Shown here: positions 1 to 8,526 of the stretch, one piece after another | How positions within the stretch are numbered: the stretch's first letter is position 1 | Layout of the letters: every line of letters begins with the position of its first letter | Source: Billgrantia tianxiuensis | GTDB taxonomy: Bacteria > Pseudomonadota > Gammaproteobacteria > Pseudomonadales > Halomonadaceae | Direction: 5' to 3' | Assembly: GCF_009834345.1 (NCBI RefSeq) | Contig: NZ_CP035042.1 | Location: forward strand, 4,092,001 to 4,156,000 | DNA length: 64,000 bases | Program-made: the position numbers and the translations under genes | The notes under the pieces: generated by a model | Databases searched by the model: none | The model's input: only the letters and a program-made list of their open reading frames with translations | Told to the model about the DNA's origin: nothing

Positions 1-211
1 ATCAGATGGGCATGGGCCCAGAGCGGCTGGCTCATCAGTCCTAGCCATGCCACGACGCCCCAACGCAAGGCGTGCTTGCCTCTTGCTGCCATTGTCTTCG
101 TTCTCTCCCTGGAATAACCGCGATGCATGCCGGTGCAGCCCGGCGCCTCGGCCATCATGTCGCGATCCACGCTCGGAACCAAGTGACAGTGACAAGCTGC
201 CGCGGCTCATC

Positions 212-1690
212 TCAGGTCCCGCAGAAAGTACGGAACACCCGCTCGGTGGGCTCGGCCGGTCGCGTGTACTCCTCGCGTCCGGGCTGGTCGTCGAAGGGAT
301 GGGTGATGACTTCGAGCAGCGTCTCGAAGGGGCCGTAGTCGTTCTCGTCCATGGCCGCGGTGAGCGCCTGCTGTACGCGGTGGTTGCGCGGGATGAAGGC
401 CGGGTTGGCCAGGCGCATTCGCCGCGCCCGTTCGTCTTCGGTCCACAGATCCTGGGCCAGGCGTTGGCGCCAATCCTCTAGCCAGCCAGCGATCTCCTCC
501 GGGCGTTCGAACAGCGCGATCAGCGAGGCTTCGGCCTCACGATTCTCGGCGGCGTCCGCCAGGCGGCGGAAGGTCAGGGTGAAGTCGGCACGCCCCCGGT
601 GCATGATCGCCAGCAGCGCCTCGGCCAGCGCCTTGTCGCCGGGCTGTGCCCGCTCCAGGCCGAGCTTGGCCCGCATCACCGCGAGCCACTCCTCTTCGTA
701 GCGCTCCGGAAAACGCTGCAGCAGCTCGGTGGCAAGCTCGATTGCCCGGTCGGTGTCGTCGTCGATCAGCGGCAGCAGGGTTTCGGCCAGCCGCGCCAGG
801 TTCCACTGGGCAATCCACGGCTGGTTGGCGTAGGCGTAGCGACCGCCTTCATCGATGGAGCTGAACACCATCTGCGGGTCGTACTGCTCCATGAAGGCAC
901 AGGGACCGAAGTCGATGGTCTCGCCCGAGATCGAGGTATTGTCGGTATTCATCACGCCGTGAATGAAGCCGACACCCATCCACTTGGCGATCAGCGCCGC
1001 CTGGCGTGCCTGCACCGACTCCAGCAGCCCCAGGTAGCGCTCGCCACCCTTGCGTTTCGTGAGTTCCGGATAGTGCCGTTCGATGGCGTGATCGGCCAAC
1101 TCGCGCACGCCGTCGATGTCGCCGCGGGCGGCGAAGTACTGGAAGGTACCGACGCGAATATGGCTGGCCGCCACCCGGGTGAGAATGGCGCCCGGTTCGG
1201 GAATGCCGCGCACCACGTGTTCGCCGGTGGTCACTGCGGCGAGCGCCCGGGTAGAGGGAATGCCCATGGCATGCATCGCCTCGCTGACCAGGTACTCGCG
1301 TAGCACCGGGCCCAGCGGCGCACGCCCGTCTCCGCCGCGGGAGAACGGCGTGCGCCCGGCGCCCTTGAGCTGAATGTCGCGCAGCCGACCGTCGCGGTCG
1401 GTCACCTCGCCCAGCAGTACCGCACGGCCGTCGCCCAGTCGCGGCACGAAGCCACCGAACTGGTGCCCGGCATAGGCCTGGGCCAGCGGCTCCGCGCCGC
1501 GCGGCACGACATTGCCGGAAAACCATACCGCCGCTTCTTCGGCGTCGAAGGCGGCCAGATCGAAACCAAGCGCTTCCGCCAACGGCCGGTTGAAGGCGAT
1601 CAGCCGTGGTTCGCGCACGGGCACCGGCTCGAAGCGCTCGTAGAAGCGCTCCGGCAGGCGGGAATAGCGAAGGGTAAAAGCGGGAAACAT
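212..1690 (-). CDS. selO: Protein adenylyltransferase SelO (YdiU family)
   Basis: This 492-residue protein matches the SelO/YdiU pseudokinase family, whose members transfer AMP from ATP to Ser, Thr or Tyr of target proteins and are linked to redox stress. Visible family motifs are KGAGRTPFSRGGDG (near residue 118), HGVMNTDN and IDFGPC, which form the nucleotide- and metal-binding parts of the inverted kinase-like fold. The protein ends in FCGT, so a cysteine sits third from the end, the place of selenocysteine in animal SelO. The length is normal for bacterial homologs. It starts at an ATG and stands alone: the next gene, the GntR regulator, is 82 bp upstream on the same strand. The family assignment is very secure; the targets are unknown. 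Confidence 0.95.
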   Translation of the reverse strand: MFPAFTLRYSRLPERFYERFEPVPVREPRLIAFNRPLAEALGFDLAAFDAEEAAVWFSGNVVPRGAEPLAQAYAGHQFGGFVPRLGDGRAVLLGEVTDRDGRLRDIQLKGAGRTPFSRGGDGRAPLGPVLREYLVSEAMHAMGIPSTRALAAVTTGEHVVRGIPEPGAILTRVAASHIRVGTFQYFAARGDIDGVRELADHAIERHYPELTKRKGGERYLGLLESVQARQAALIAKWMGVGFIHGVMNTDNTSISGETIDFGPCAFMEQYDPQMVFSSIDEGGRYAYANQPWIAQWNLARLAETLLPLIDDDTDRAIELATELLQRFPERYEEEWLAVMRAKLGLERAQPGDKALAEALLAIMHRGRADFTLTFRRLADAAENREAEASLIALFERPEEIAGWLEDWRQRLAQDLWTEDERARRMRLANPAFIPRNHRVQQALTAAMDENDYGPFETLLEVITHPFDDQPGREEYTRPAEPTERVFRTFCGT

Positions 1691-1772
1691 GACGACTCCA
1701 CTGACGTTCCTGCCGTCACTGTAGGTGGGCGAAGGGCGAAAATCGAGAGTCTTTGCATGCGCTTACAAGCGA

Positions 1773-2471
1773 CTAGCCGGTTGCGGAAACCGGCCGTTCG
1801 AACTCACGGATGCTGGCCACGAAGTCGCTGAAGCGCTCGCCCTGGATCAGCACGTGATCGCGCAGGGCATGCTCCGCCGCGGCCGGGTCGCCCGCTTCGA
1901 TGGCCGCCACCACGGCCCGATGCTCGCGCAGCGAACTGTGCATGCGCTGGCGAACCTGCAGCTGCAGGCGACGATAGGGCTTGAGCCGCTGCTTGAGCTG
2001 GCGCGCCTCGCCGAGCAAAAAGCCGTTGTGACTGGCCCGGTAGATGCAGTCGTGGAAGGCTTCGTTCTCGTAGTAGTACTCATCGGTGTCACCAGCCAGG
2101 GCAGCGGCTTCGCAGCGCTCCAGCGCCCCGCGCAGCTCGGCCAGCTCCTCCTCGCTGATGCGCCGCGCCGCCAGCCGCCCGCACATGCCTTCGAGTTCCG
2201 CCATGACCTCGAACATCTCGATCAGCTGATCGATGCCCACCCGCGCCACGAAGGTGCCTTTCTTCGACTTGACCGTGACCAACCCGCTGGCTACCAACTG
2301 CTGGATCGCCTCGCGCACCGGGGTACGCGACACATTGAACTCGCGACCCAGCGCTTCGGGGTCGAGCCGCTCGCCCGGCACCCGGCGGCCATTAATGATG
2401 TCGTTCTCCAGCGAATCCCGCAGGCGCTGTGCGTTGGAGCGCTTGATATCGGAGCGCTTGGTATCGGCCAT
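1773..2471 (-). CDS. GntR-family regulator (FadR/FCD type), probable malonate operon repressor
   Basis: A 232-residue regulator with an N-terminal GntR winged helix (residues about 12-75, with RTPVREAIQQL as the recognition part) and a C-terminal FCD ligand-binding domain (about 85-220, with helical residues such as ENEAFHDCIY that usually bind a metal and a carboxylate effector). The ATG at 2471 is preceded by AGGAGG at a 5-nt spacing, which decides this start over a GTG two codons upstream. It is divergent from the TRAP/malonyl-CoA genes, as MatR is in known malonate operons, so malonate or malonyl-CoA responsive repression is inferred. The family is certain; the effector is inferred from context. 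Confidence 0.9.
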   Translation of the reverse strand: MADTKRSDIKRSNAQRLRDSLENDIINGRRVPGERLDPEALGREFNVSRTPVREAIQQLVASGLVTVKSKKGTFVARVGIDQLIEMFEVMAELEGMCGRLAARRISEEELAELRGALERCEAAALAGDTDEYYYENEAFHDCIYRASHNGFLLGEARQLKQRLKPYRRLQLQVRQRMHSSLREHRAVVAAIEAGDPAAAEHALRDHVLIQGERFSDFVASIREFERPVSATG

Positions 2472-2510
2472 GGGCACCTCCTCGACGCTTGGCTTTCAAC
2501 TGTAATGGAT

Positions 2511-2548
2511 TTGACATCGATATACATAGCGTCTATTGAAGTATACAT
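2511..2548 (+). promoter_or_regulatory. Promoter and candidate GntR operator of the malonate operon
   Basis: A perfect -35 hexamer TTGACA (2511-2516) lies 17 bp from a weak -10 TATTGA (2534-2539). The 7-mer TATACAT occurs at 2521-2527 and again at 2542-2548, two helical turns apart, bracketing the -10. Such repeats next to a divergent FadR-type regulator are a reasonable operator for it. Binding is inferred, not shown. Confidence 0.5.
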
Positions 2549-2613
2549 CAGCTCGACTGATAAACATCAAAACAAGCATGATCCCACACAACAACAAATC
2601 ATGGAGACGCCAA

Positions 2614-3615
2614 ATGCAACGCCAAACCCTAACCGCCCTGGCCGTGGCTCTCGGTCTGTCCCTCGCCTTGAGCGCCACCGCATCCGCCAATACCGTGCTG
2701 CGCGCCTCGCATCAGTTCCCCGGTGGCCAGGGCGACGTGCGCGATGAAATGGTGCAGATGATGGCCCGCCAGGTGGCCGAATCCGACGTCGGGCTCGAGA
2801 TCCAGGTATATCCCGGTCAATCGCTGTTCAAGGCCAACGAGCAGTGGGGCGCGCTGGTGCGCGGCCGCCTCGACATCACCGCCCTGCCGCTGGATTACGC
2901 CAGCGGTCGCCATCCGGAGTTCTCCGCCACCCTGATGCCGGGCCTGGTGCGCAATCACGAGCATGCCCAGCGGCTCAACCAGTCCGAGTACATGGACATG
3001 ATCAAGCAGGTGATCCAGGACAACGGCGCGCGGGTGCTGGCCGATGCTTGGCTCTCCGGCGGCTTCGCCTCCAGCGAACAGTGCATCACCTCGCCCGATA
3101 CCGTGCGCGGCCAGAACATCCGTGCCGCCGGCCCGGCTTTCGAGCAGATGCTGCAGGCCGCCGGGGCCTCCATCGCCTCGATGCCCTCCTCGGAGGTCTA
3201 CACCGCCATGCAGACCGGGGTGCTGGATGCCGCCAACACCTCGTCGATGTCGTTCATCTCCTTCCGCCTCTATGAACAGGTGGAGTGCCTGACCGAACCG
3301 GGCGATTTCGCGCTGTGGTTCATGTATGAACCGATCCTGATCTCGGAGCAGGTCTGGCAGGGCCTCAACGAAGAGCAGCAGACCGCCCTGATGGAAGCCG
3401 GCAAGGCTGCCGAGGAGTTCTTCGCCGCCGAGGCCGCCGCCATCGATCAGGAAATGGTCCAGGTCTACGAGGAGAACGGCATCGAGGTGGTGCGCATGAG
3501 CGAGGAGGACTACAACGCCTGGCTCGAGATCGCCCGCGAGACCTCCTACAAGAACTTCGCCGAAAACGTGCCCAACGGCCAGGCCATCATCGACGCGGCC
3601 CTCGCGGTCGAGTGA
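2614..3615 (+). CDS. TRAP transporter solute-binding protein, DctP family (malonate operon)
   Basis: This 333-residue periplasmic binding protein has a Sec signal peptide (about residues 1-24, ending ASA/N) and the DctP fold of TRAP transporters. The conserved stretch GQNIRAAGPAF (about 168-178) carries the arginine that normally salt-bridges a carboxylate substrate. GGAG seven bases before the ATG at 2614 selects this start over one 78 bp upstream. It is first in a same-strand series with DctQ, DctM, malonyl-CoA decarboxylase and malonyl-CoA synthetase, an arrangement like matPQMAB of Sinorhizobium. Malonate is therefore the most likely ligand. The family is certain; the ligand is inferred. 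Confidence 0.92.
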   Translation: MQRQTLTALAVALGLSLALSATASANTVLRASHQFPGGQGDVRDEMVQMMARQVAESDVGLEIQVYPGQSLFKANEQWGALVRGRLDITALPLDYASGRHPEFSATLMPGLVRNHEHAQRLNQSEYMDMIKQVIQDNGARVLADAWLSGGFASSEQCITSPDTVRGQNIRAAGPAFEQMLQAAGASIASMPSSEVYTAMQTGVLDAANTSSMSFISFRLYEQVECLTEPGDFALWFMYEPILISEQVWQGLNEEQQTALMEAGKAAEEFFAAEAAAIDQEMVQVYEENGIEVVRMSEEDYNAWLEIARETSYKNFAENVPNGQAIIDAALAVE

Positions 3616-3640
3616 CGCCGAACCCTTCCCCGCGTGAGCC

Positions 3641-3662
3641 GGGCCACCCCAGCGGGTGGCCC
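3641..3662 (+). other. Intercistronic hairpin between DctP and DctQ genes
   Basis: GGGCCACCC (3641-3649) pairs perfectly with GGGTGGCCC (3654-3662) around a 4-nt loop, with no T tract. It lies between the binding-protein stop and the DctQ ribosome site. A hairpin here typically lowers downstream expression or protects the upstream message, giving more binding protein than permease. Confidence 0.55.
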
Positions 3663-3687
3663 CCATTTCGACCCCCGGGAGGACTGC

Positions 3688-4209
3688 ATGGCCATGGCCC
3701 ACTCTCATCCCCTGACTCAACGAGCCGGCCTCGTCGGCAGCTACATCCGCTTGATGAACCTCCTGTCCCGCGCCAGCGCCTACCTGGCAGCCGTGATGTT
3801 CGTCGCTGGCGTGGCGGTGATCTGCCAGATGGTCTTCATCCGTTACGTGCTCGGCATGAGCACCAGCTGGCAGACCGAGTTCACGGTCTTTTCGGTGACC
3901 GGCGCCATGTTGATGGGTAGCCCCTACGTACTGATGACCGGCGGCCACGTGGCGATCACGATCCTGCCCGACGCCTTGGGCGGAGTGGCACGCAAGATCA
4001 TGCGCCTGGTCGCCGCCCTGTGCGGGCTCGCCTTCTGCGCGGCGCTGGCCTACGCCTCCTGGGTCTACGTGATCGAGGCGTACCAGTTCAACTGGCGCAC
4101 CGGCACCGTATGGAACCCGCTGCTGTGGCCGGGACTGCTGCCGATGGCGCTGGGCACCAGCCTGCTCACGCTGCAGTACGTGGCCGAAATCCTGCGCGGG
4201 GAGGAGTGA
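3688..4209 (+). CDS. TRAP transporter small permease, DctQ family
   Basis: A 173-residue inner-membrane protein with four predicted transmembrane helices, the usual DctQ layout. The segments after residue 30 contain the family-typical TSWQTEFTVF and later the WNPLLWPG turn. GGGAGGA lies just before the ATG at 3688, so this start is preferred to the in-frame ATG at 3634. DctQ forms the membrane complex with DctM encoded 2 bp downstream, and together they take up the ligand delivered by the upstream binding protein using a sodium gradient. The family assignment is secure. Confidence 0.92.
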   Translation: MAMAHSHPLTQRAGLVGSYIRLMNLLSRASAYLAAVMFVAGVAVICQMVFIRYVLGMSTSWQTEFTVFSVTGAMLMGSPYVLMTGGHVAITILPDALGGVARKIMRLVAALCGLAFCAALAYASWVYVIEAYQFNWRTGTVWNPLLWPGLLPMALGTSLLTLQYVAEILRGEE

Positions 4210-4211
4210 GC

Positions 4212-5546
4212 ATGGATCCGATCACCCTCGGTATCATCGTCGCCATTGCGCTCATCGTGCTGATGGCCATCGGCACGCCCATCGCCTTCGCCCTGGGCGG
4301 CGTCTCGCTGCTGGCCCTGATCTACGATCGCGGCCTGCCGGAACTCGTCTATTTCGGCGAAACCTTCTTCGACCGCATCGCCGAATTCGGCTTCGTCGCC
4401 ATCCCCATGTTCATCCTGATGGGCGCCGCCGTGGCCTCCTCGCCCACCGGTCGCGATCTCTATCGCTCTCTGGACCTGTGGATGGGCCGGCTGCCGGGTG
4501 GGCTCGCCGTCTCCAACATCGGTGCCTGTACCGTGTTCTCGGCGCTCTCCGGCTCGTCGCCGGCCACCTGTGCGGCGATCGGCAAGATGGGCATTCCCGA
4601 GATGCGCACCCGCGGCTATCCCGACGGCGTGGCGGCGGGCTGCATCGCCGCCGGCGGTACGCTGGGTATCCTGATCCCACCCTCGGTGACCATGATCATT
4701 TACGGCATTTCCACCGAGACCTCTATCGGTCGCCTGTTCATTGCCGGCGTGATGCCCGGGCTGATGCTGGCCGGGCTGTTCATGGCCTGGACCATGATCG
4801 CCTGCCGCCTGGCCGGGGGTTACGCCAATCCCATGGCCCAGGCTGCCGCCCAGGTGAAGCAGAACGTCAAGGCCAACGTCGACGCCAACCTCAAGGCGCT
4901 GGTTCGCGTGCTGCCCTTCCTGGCGGTGATCGCGGGGATCCTGTTCGCCCTGTACGGCGGCGTGGCCACGCCCTCCGAGGCCGCCGGGGTCGGTGCCTTC
5001 CTGTGCGTGGCGCTGGCGGTATTGATCTATCGCATGTGGCAGGTGGGCCCGATCAAGCTGATCATGCGCGACTCGCTGCGCGAGAGCGTGATGATCATGC
5101 TGGTCATCGCCTGCGCCGAGGTGTTCGCCTATGCCCTCTCCTCGATGTTCATCACCCAGACCGTGGCCGCGGCCATCGCCGACATGGAGGTGAACCGCTG
5201 GGTGCTGATGGGTGTGATCAACCTGTTCCTGCTGGTCGCCGGGTTCTTCCTGCCGCCGGTGGCGGTGATCGTGATGACCGCGCCGATCCTGCTGCCGATC
5301 ATCCTGGCCGCCGACTTCGACCCCTACTGGTTCGCGGTGATCCTGACCATCAACCTGGAGATCGGCCTGATCACTCCGCCGGTGGGTCTCAACCTGTTCA
5401 TCATCAAGGGCATTGCACCGGACATTTCGCTGCGCAACATCCTCATGGGTAGCCTGCCCTATGCCCTGTGCATGGTGCTGGGCATCGTCCTGCTGTGTTT
5501 CTTCCCAGGCATCGCCCTGTGGCTGCCCAACCTGATCATGGGCTGA
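4212..5546 (+). CDS. TRAP transporter large permease, DctM family
   Basis: A 444-residue membrane protein with about twelve hydrophobic segments and DctM signatures: SGSSPATCAAIGKMGIPEM in the first half, GTLGILIPPSVTMIIYG, and the mirrored LITPPVGLNLFIIKG in the second half. These repeats form the sodium and substrate sites of the elevator-type TRAP permease. It starts at the ATG two bases after the DctQ stop, so the two are translationally coupled, and it ends 12 bp before the malonyl-CoA decarboxylase start. Within this operon its likely substrate is malonate. Confidence 0.93.
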   Translation: MDPITLGIIVAIALIVLMAIGTPIAFALGGVSLLALIYDRGLPELVYFGETFFDRIAEFGFVAIPMFILMGAAVASSPTGRDLYRSLDLWMGRLPGGLAVSNIGACTVFSALSGSSPATCAAIGKMGIPEMRTRGYPDGVAAGCIAAGGTLGILIPPSVTMIIYGISTETSIGRLFIAGVMPGLMLAGLFMAWTMIACRLAGGYANPMAQAAAQVKQNVKANVDANLKALVRVLPFLAVIAGILFALYGGVATPSEAAGVGAFLCVALAVLIYRMWQVGPIKLIMRDSLRESVMIMLVIACAEVFAYALSSMFITQTVAAAIADMEVNRWVLMGVINLFLLVAGFFLPPVAVIVMTAPILLPIILAADFDPYWFAVILTINLEIGLITPPVGLNLFIIKGIAPDISLRNILMGSLPYALCMVLGIVLLCFFPGIALWLPNLIMG

Positions 5547-5558
5547 CGGAGAGCCATC

Positions 5559-6937
5559 ATGAACATGACCTTCCTGCAGGAGCTGTTCAACAGCATCACC
5601 CAGCGCGACGCCCTGCTGTGGCGGCGCCAGGGCGATACCGGCGCTCCCGACCACGACCAGATGCTCACCGCCTGCCGGGCGCTGCTGGAGAGCGACGGCG
5701 AGGCCTCGAGCATCAGCCTGGCCAGCCGCGCGCTCTCCATGTACAACCGCCTGACGGAGGAGGAGCGCACCCGCTTCTTCGAGGGGCTGGCCAGCGAGTT
5801 CGCCGCCGACCCGGCGCGCATCGACGAGGCCTACTCGGCCTACCGGGAGCGGCGCGACAACCGCAGCCTGCAGGCGCTTTTCGATGCTTGCGAGCCACGC
5901 CGCCAAGAGCTGTTCCGGCGTCTCAACCTGGCCAGCAACGGCACCTATGAGCTGGTACGCATGCGCGAAGGGCTGCTCGCGCGGTTGCGCGAACGGAGCG
6001 ACGACGACAGGCAGGAATTCGAGGCCATCGATGCCGACTTCGCCCACCTGTTCGGCTCCTGGTTCAACCGCGGTTTCCTGGTGCTCAAGCGTATCGACTG
6101 GAACACCCCGGCCTCGATCCTGGAGAAGATCATTCGCTACGAGGCGGTGCACGAGATTCGCGATTGGGACGACCTGCGTCGGCGTCTCGACGCCCGCGAC
6201 CGCCGCTGCTTCGCCTTCTTCCACCCCGCCATTGGCGACGAGCCGCTGATCTTCGTCGAGGTGGCGCTGTGCCGGGGCCTGCCCGACCGTATCCAGCCCA
6301 TCCTCTCGGGGAGCGTGCCGGCGAGCGCGACATCGACGACCCCGAGGCTGCCGACAGCGCCGCCTTCTTCGGCATCAGCAACTGCCAGACCGGCCTGCGC
6401 GGCATCTCCTTCGGCAACTTCCTGATCAAGCAGGTGGTCCAGGAGCTGAAGCTGGAACTGCCCCAGCTCAAGCACTTCGTCACGCTCTCTCCGGTGCCGG
6501 GCTTCGCCGCCTGGCTGGCCGAGCGCCGTGACGACGACATCCTGCCCGACGAGCTGCGCCAGGTGCTGCATGAGCTCGATGCCCCCGAATGGCACCTCGA
6601 CCCGGCCCACAGCGAGCGTCTCAAGGCAGTGGTCAAGCCGCTTGCCGCCCGCTACCTGGTCGAGGAGAAGAACGCTGGCGGCCTGCCGCTCAATCCGGTA
6701 GCCCGCTTCCATCTCGGCAACGGCGCCGAGCTGCATCGCATCAATTGGCTTGGCGACATCTCGCCCAAGGGCTTGAAGCAGGCCGCCGGGCTCATGGTCA
6801 ACTATCTCTACGTGCTCGACGACATCGAGCGCAATCACGAGAACTACACCGCCAATGCCACTGTGGTCTGCTCCAGTGGGGTTCGCGACCTCAATCGCCG
6901 CGCCCGCAAGATGGCCAAAGGAGAGCCTGCCAAATGA
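5559..6937 (+). pseudogene. Malonyl-CoA decarboxylase, interrupted by one frameshift
   Basis: Two reading frames together encode a full-length malonyl-CoA decarboxylase, which converts malonyl-CoA to acetyl-CoA and CO2. The first frame (5559 to about 6308) gives the helical N-terminal domain up to CRGLPDRIQPILS. The second (about 6311 to 6937) continues with GERAGERDIDD and holds the catalytic parts, including HFVTLSPVPGF and FHLGNGAELHRINW with the conserved serine and histidine. Adding one G to the run GGGG at 6308-6311 restores a continuous 459-residue protein. The stop overlaps the next start (ATGA). Because every domain is present and undecayed, a sequencing error or very recent mutation is more likely than an old pseudogene. 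Confidence 0.88.
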
Positions 6938-8451
6938 GTCACAACCTCTTCGAAACCTTCGCCGCCCGCATGCGCGACCGTGGCGATGCCGATTTCATCA
7001 CCACCCGCGAGGGCCGGCGCTACTCCTACCGCGATGCCCTGGACGCCAGCGCCCGCCTGGCCGGTGCGCTGAAAACGCTGGGTGTCGCTCCCGGCGACCG
7101 CGTCGCGGTGCAGGTCGACAAGAGTCCTGAGGCGATCCTGCTCTATCTCGCCTGCCTGCGCATGGGCGGCGTCTACCTGCCGCTCAACACCGGCTATACC
7201 TCTGACGAGATCCGTTATTTCCTCAACGACGCCGAACCGGCGCTGTTCGTGTGCCGCCCCGCCGCCCTCGAGGAGGCCCGCCGCGTGGCCGGCGAGACCG
7301 GCTGCCCGGCGGTGGAGACGCTGGGCACCGACGCCGACGGCAGCCTGCTGACGCTGGCCGAACAGGCCGAGCCCTACGCGAGCATCGAGCCGCGCGAGCA
7401 CGACGACCTCGCCGCCATTCTCTACACCTCGGGCACCACCGGGCGCTCCAAGGGCGCCATGCTGACCCACCGCAACCTGGGCTCCAACGCCGCCACTCTC
7501 AAGGATGCCTGGCGCTTCTCCGCCGAAGACCGGCTGATCCATGCGCTGCCCATCTTTCATACCCACGGGTTGTTCGTCGGCTGCAACGTCACCCTGATGG
7601 CAGGTGCTAGCATGCTGTTCCTGCCCAAGTTCGATGCCGACGTGATCTTCGAGGAGATGCCGCGCGGCACGGTATTGATGGGGGTGCCCACCTTCTATAC
7701 CCGCCTGGTGGCCGATGAGCGTCTCACGCCCGAGGCGACCGCCAGCATGCGCCTGTTCGTCTCCGGCTCCGCCCCGCTCACCGCCGAGACCCACCAGGCC
7801 TTCGAAGCGAAGACGGGGCACGCCATCCTCGAGCGCTACGGCATGACCGAGACCAACATGAACCTCTCCAACCCCTACGACGGCGAGCGCCGTGCCGGTA
7901 CCGTGGGCATGCCGCTGCCGGGGGTGGAGTACCGCATCACCGACCGCGAGACCCACGCGCCGGTACCCCAAGGCGAGATCGGCATGCTCGAGATTCGCGG
8001 CCCCAACGTCTTCATCGGCTACTGGCGCATGCCCGAGAAGACCCGCGAGGAGCTGCTGGAGGATGGCTTCTTCGTCACCGGCGACCTGGCCATGACCGAC
8101 GAGCAGGGCTACGTGCATATCGTCGGTCGCGACAAGGACCTGGTGATCTCGGGCGGCTACAACGTCTATCCCAAGGAGGTCGAGCAGGTCATCGACGAAC
8201 TGGAGGGCGTGGTGGAATCGGCGGTGATCGGTGTGCCGCACCCCGACTTCGGCGAGGGCGTCACCGCCGTGGTGGTACCGGAGCCGGGGGCCAGGCTGGA
8301 GGAAAAGCAGGTGCTTGGCCATCTCGAAGGGCGGCTGGCGAAGTACAAGCAGCCCAAGCGGGTGTTCTTCGCCGAGACCCTGCCGCGCAACACCATGGGC
8401 AAGGTGCAGAAGAACGAGCTGCGCAAGCGCTATCAGGATATCTATCGCTGA
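6934..8451 (+). CDS. matB: Malonyl-CoA synthetase (malonate:CoA ligase)
   Basis: A 505-residue acyl-CoA synthetase of the ANL superfamily. The P-loop-like YTSGTTGRSKGAMLTH is near residue 165, the adenylate motif YGMTETNMNLSNPYDGER near 303 carries the arginine-containing NPYDG(E/D)R signature specific for MatB malonyl-CoA synthetases, and the C-terminal catalytic lysine lies in MGKVQKNELR. It activates malonate with ATP and CoA, and malonyl-CoA decarboxylase then yields acetyl-CoA. The ATG at 6934 overlaps the stop of the decarboxylase, with AAAGGAG upstream. Much longer in-frame extensions upstream lie within the decarboxylase and are not used. Function is well supported by motif and context. 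Confidence 0.95.
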   Translation: MSHNLFETFAARMRDRGDADFITTREGRRYSYRDALDASARLAGALKTLGVAPGDRVAVQVDKSPEAILLYLACLRMGGVYLPLNTGYTSDEIRYFLNDAEPALFVCRPAALEEARRVAGETGCPAVETLGTDADGSLLTLAEQAEPYASIEPREHDDLAAILYTSGTTGRSKGAMLTHRNLGSNAATLKDAWRFSAEDRLIHALPIFHTHGLFVGCNVTLMAGASMLFLPKFDADVIFEEMPRGTVLMGVPTFYTRLVADERLTPEATASMRLFVSGSAPLTAETHQAFEAKTGHAILERYGMTETNMNLSNPYDGERRAGTVGMPLPGVEYRITDRETHAPVPQGEIGMLEIRGPNVFIGYWRMPEKTREELLEDGFFVTGDLAMTDEQGYVHIVGRDKDLVISGGYNVYPKEVEQVIDELEGVVESAVIGVPHPDFGEGVTAVVVPEPGARLEEKQVLGHLEGRLAKYKQPKRVFFAETLPRNTMGKVQKNELRKRYQDIYR

Positions 8452-8472
8452 TCTTGCGTTCGCCACCCAGGC

Positions 8473-8502
8473 CAGCCCGGCCGGTTTGCACCGGCCGGGC
8501 TG
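8473..8502. terminator. Bidirectional hairpin between convergent genes
   Basis: A perfect 13-bp stem, CAGCCCGGCCGGT with ACCGGCCGGGCTG, closes a 4-nt loop between the end of matB and the end of the convergent YjiH-like gene. There is no strong T tract on either side. Its position suits a shared terminator. Confidence 0.6.
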
Positions 8503-8526
8503 CGCTCGTTCCCAACCCTGCTTCTT

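Noticed and set aside
1-211. End of a plus-strand gene at the window start
   Set aside because: Short frames open at base 1 exist, but none gives a recognisable protein end.
4065-6224. 719-codon minus-strand open frame opposite the TRAP permease genes
   Set aside because: Low-complexity His/Gln/Asp composition and complete overlap with well-supported TRAP and decarboxylase genes.
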